Assembly (NCBI GenBank): GCA_023228885.1
Contig: JALOAJ010000006.1
Span: 38,725 to 102,724, forward strand
Source of the DNA: Bacillota bacterium
Lineage (GTDB): Bacteria > Bacillota > Clostridia > Monoglobales > Firm-18
Length of the DNA: 64,000 nt
Direction of reading: 5' to 3'
Shown here: piece by piece, positions 61,989 through 64,000 of the stretch
How the letters are laid out: each line of letters opens with the position of its first letter
How positions within the stretch are numbered: the stretch's first letter is position 1
Program-made: the position numbers and the translations under genes
The notes under the pieces: generated by a model
The model's database searches: none
Told to the model about the DNA's origin: nothing
Seen by the model: the letters and a program-made list of their open reading frames with translations, nothing else

Positions 61989-63184
61989 GATTTCAAAGGT
62001 GCGCCCTTGACATTTCTGTATAAGTAGCATAGCACATATGCGCCGCAAATTGAAAAAAGCGGCATTATTGGCACGGCATAACGCCCCACCGGAATAAACA
62101 AAAGTTGAAAACCAATTGTCAAGACTATATAAATAGATAAAAGCCTTATTTCTTTTTTATATATCGACAGCAACACCCCTATTGTTCCGGTAACCAAAAT
62201 AAAATAATGCAGCAAACTGACAGACTTTAAATAAACATAACCGGGGTATTCCCAATAATCTTGTTTACCGAAAATTATGTTTATTTTCCCAATGATGTAC
62301 CATTTTATTGTTTCAACAGGCCGCTCAATCAGATGCCGCCAAATAAGCCTTAACCCGTCTGCCATTTCATTCTCCGACTGCGGAAGGGATGAATAATTTT
62401 CAATAATGCCGTAATAAAACGGGTTGCTTTGTGTGCATAAAAGCACAAATTGATTTAGTGTAACCAGGTTTCGAACCCACCACGGCAGCATAACAAGGCA
62501 AAAGCCAAAGACGAATACAGTAAATTTCAGTAGCAGACCTTTTTTATCTTTCTCACTTGCAAAAAACTCATAAATATACGGCAGCGGCAACAAAAAAAAG
62601 ATAAGCGGCCGTACCAAAATGGTTGCGGCAAAAGCAAGACCTGCAAAAAAATGATATTTCTTTTTTTCTTTTTTAAACGCAGTAATCAGCGCAAAATAAT
62701 AGACCAAAAACAAAAATATATAAAGCGTTTCAGTCAGCAAAAATCTGCTATAAAAAATAAGGGGCGGGTAAAACGAAACGAATAAAGCGGCAATAAGACC
62801 CACCGCGTTACCTGAAAGCTTTTTCCCTATTATAAAAACCAAAATTATGCTAAAAGCGGATAAATAGGCTTGCACCGTTTTAGCAACATCAACCGCATCA
62901 TCGCCAAACACATGATAAATTGACGCAAGAAAAACCGGATAACCCGGGGTAACATATGCGTTTGGCTCGGCATCTGTCATATAGCCGTAAACACCATAAT
63001 TAACAATGTTTTGCGCCATTTTGTTGTAATAATACTCATCATGTCCGAATGCAGTGCCATTATGCAAATTATCGAAATTGACCGCATTTACAAACAGCAG
63101 TCTGTAACTAAGACCTGATAAAAAAATCAAAAGCAAAAAAATAATTATAAATGCCGTTCGTTTATTTTCAAACTTCCGTTTCAA
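61985..63184 (-). CDS. GT39/ArnT-like membrane glycosyltransferase
   Basis: 399 residues with about ten hydrophobic segments. The first extracytoplasmic loop, FGHDEYYYNKMAQNIVNYGV, holds the Asp-Glu pair typical of GT-C enzymes such as PMT and ArnT. YVTPGYPVFLASIYHVFGDD is also characteristic. It probably transfers a sugar from a polyprenyl-phosphate donor outside the membrane. The acceptor is unknown. Confidence 0.8.
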   Translation of the reverse strand: MKRKFENKRTAFIIIFLLLIFLSGLSYRLLFVNAVNFDNLHNGTAFGHDEYYYNKMAQNIVNYGVYGYMTDAEPNAYVTPGYPVFLASIYHVFGDDAVDVAKTVQAYLSAFSIILVFIIGKKLSGNAVGLIAALFVSFYPPLIFYSRFLLTETLYIFLFLVYYFALITAFKKEKKKYHFFAGLAFAATILVRPLIFFLLPLPYIYEFFASEKDKKGLLLKFTVFVFGFCLVMLPWWVRNLVTLNQFVLLCTQSNPFYYGIIENYSSLPQSENEMADGLRLIWRHLIERPVETIKWYIIGKINIIFGKQDYWEYPGYVYLKSVSLLHYFILVTGTIGVLLSIYKKEIRLLSIYIVLTIGFQLLFIPVGRYAVPIMPLFSICGAYVLCYLYRNVKGAPLKS

Positions 63185-63544
63185 GCCATCATCCCCTTAA
63201 AAAACCTTGCTTTTTAAGGTTACCCTATTTATACCATATAATGCTTAATTTGAAAAACTTTCTGTTCCCCAATCAAACCAACCTATGGTAGAATTCTTTG
63301 CGCATGCAATATTCTCGTCTTTGGCGAAACACGCCTATCTATATGCCTTGCCCGGCTCACAATAAGGGCGCTCATATAATCATTTAAGGGCAACAAACTG
63401 CTCAAAAACCGCCATGAATGCGAATGTAAATAACTACAAGGAAGCAATTGACAGGCTGGGAATTTATGATATAATTAATGCAACGATTGAAGAAAAAGGG
63501 ATTGGAAGAACACAGTAATTAAAACAAAGTGCGGAATCATACTG
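63185..63544. other. Intergenic stretch with an AT-rich hairpin and a short coding remnant
   Basis: CCTTAAAAA/TTTTTAAGG form a hairpin at 63197-63221. At 63420-63515 the plus strand reads a protein-like tail (NNYKEAIDRLGIYDIINATI, then EEKGIGRTQ and a stop), opening after an in-frame stop and without a convincing ribosome binding site. I read it as the C-terminal leftover of a lost gene. I do not recognise the family. Nothing else stands out. Confidence 0.35.
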
Positions 63545-63822
63545 TTAAGCATAGGGGGGTTGAGCCCCAGTGGTTTAAAAAGGCAAATTTTCCGCCATAA
63601 TGCGTTAAAATGCTCGTGAATACATAAAGTATTCACTGCGCTTTTGCCTTTCCTAACTAAAAATTTGCTCTTTTTAAACTCTACGACCCTGTCAGCCGGA
63701 AAATTTTCGGTTTTTCGGTGCGTAAGTTCGCAGCAAGGCTGGCGCCTTGCAAGAAGGACAATCCGAAAGGGCGGAAATTTAACAATGACAGGGCACATGG
63801 AGTTCAGCTCCCCTATGCTTAA
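63545..63822. repeat. 278-bp structured element bounded by 13-bp perfect inverted repeats
   Basis: TTAAGCATAGGGG (63545-63557) and its exact complement CCCCTATGCTTAA (63810-63822) bound the element, and pairing continues imperfectly inward. Inside are two stem-loop domains. The first has AAGGCAAA/TTTGCCTT around a perfect GTGAATAC/GTATTCAC hairpin (63616-63636). The second has CCCTGTCA/TGACAGGG (63687-63793) around GCAAGGC/GCCTTGC. No protein-like frame is present. It could be a miniature transposable element or a structured RNA. No clear target-site duplication is seen. Confidence 0.65.
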
Positions 63823-63865
63823 GGATTGTCAGTCAAAAAAATTCAAATAAAAGGTGGTTATTCTT

Positions 63866-64000
63866 GTGAAAGCAAAAAATATATTGTGTATGTTTTTGTC
63901 AGCCTTGACAATGCTTTGCTTTATTTCTTGCACTGAAGCTGATTTATCAACAAGTCGTATGGAAGATATTTTGAAACCATCTAATAATATACCGGACGAA
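63866..64000 (+). CDS. Lipoprotein (N-terminus only; runs off the window)
   Basis: GTG at 63866 with AAGGTGG eight bases upstream opens a frame that stays open to the window end (45 codons). The first 22 residues form a lipoprotein signal (MKAKNILCMFLSALTMLCFI then SC), with Cys22 the predicted lipidated residue, followed by polar sequence. The class cannot be told from this part. Confidence 0.7.
   Translation, partial: MKAKNILCMFLSALTMLCFISCTEADLSTSRMEDILKPSNNIPDE

Noticed and set aside
63475..63798. A 107-codon minus-strand frame and a 68-codon plus-strand frame in the 63.5-63.85 kb region
   Set aside because: Both lie within the inverted-repeat element, have low-complexity or unusual composition and no ribosome binding site; they arise from the folded repeat.

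Overview
The window reads as a chromosomal segment of a low-to-moderate GC, spore-forming anaerobe of the Clostridia. Evidence: sporulation genes (spoIIM, a ytvI-type membrane protein, a dacF-type carboxypeptidase and a tiny spoVM), ferredoxin-linked 2-oxoacid oxidoreductase, FabK as the enoyl-ACP reductase, SLH-domain surface proteins, and Shine-Dalgarno motifs of the AGGAGG type with frequent TTG/GTG starts. No phage, plasmid, CRISPR or intact insertion sequence is visible.

Region 1 (1-17130) is accessory and looks like a glycan-utilisation locus. Two SLH surface proteins follow a CUT1-type sugar ABC importer (lipoprotein plus two permeases) on the minus strand. Divergently there is a sulfatase - GH130-like mannoside phosphorylase/hydrolase - sulfatase run, then a minus-strand YesN/YesM-type two-component system, and two FAD-dependent oxidoreductases. 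Decayed gene pieces lie at its edges, including a recognisable C-terminal remnant of another sulfatase just downstream of the oxidoreductases.

Region 2 (17150-31700) starts with tRNA-Trp(CCA), which is followed directly by two 98-nt structured repeats and a terminator. Conserved housekeeping genes follow, nearly all on the minus strand: dacF, xerD (apparently frameshifted near its start), spoIIM, proC, purB, an aspartate-type aminotransferase, a dipeptidase, yraN, rnhB, rbgA, lepB and rplS. A LUD-domain protein, an orphan amino-acid binding lipoprotein, a P-loop protein and a polytopic membrane protein complete the block.

Region 3 (31700-45900) holds apgM and ytvI on the plus strand. Facing them on the minus strand are two very small genes, a SpoVM homologue and a 49-residue membrane protein. 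Next is the complete fatty-acid synthesis cluster: marR/fabT-like and fabD leftward, and fabH-fabK-fabG-fabF-accB-fabZ-accC-accD-accA rightward, divergent from overlapping promoters that share a 10-bp inverted-repeat operator. proBA follows.

Region 4 (45895-60570) is minus strand: a four-subunit 2-oxoacid:ferredoxin oxidoreductase with a partner ATPase and an RseC/MucC-type protein, then recN, argR, nadK, tlyA, dxs, a small membrane protein, a gene-free stretch of about 700 bp, a divergent-PAP2 protein, ispA, xseB, xseA, a TsaD-like protein and nusB. The order ispA / non-coding RNA / membrane protein / dxs is the classic setting of OLE RNA and its partner OapA. I call the gene-free stretch an OLE RNA gene, with its own promoter and a U-tract end.

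Region 5 (60700-64000) has a DUF1015 protein, a GT39-like membrane glycosyltransferase, a 278-bp structured element bounded by perfect 13-bp inverted repeats, and the start of a lipoprotein gene that runs off the window.
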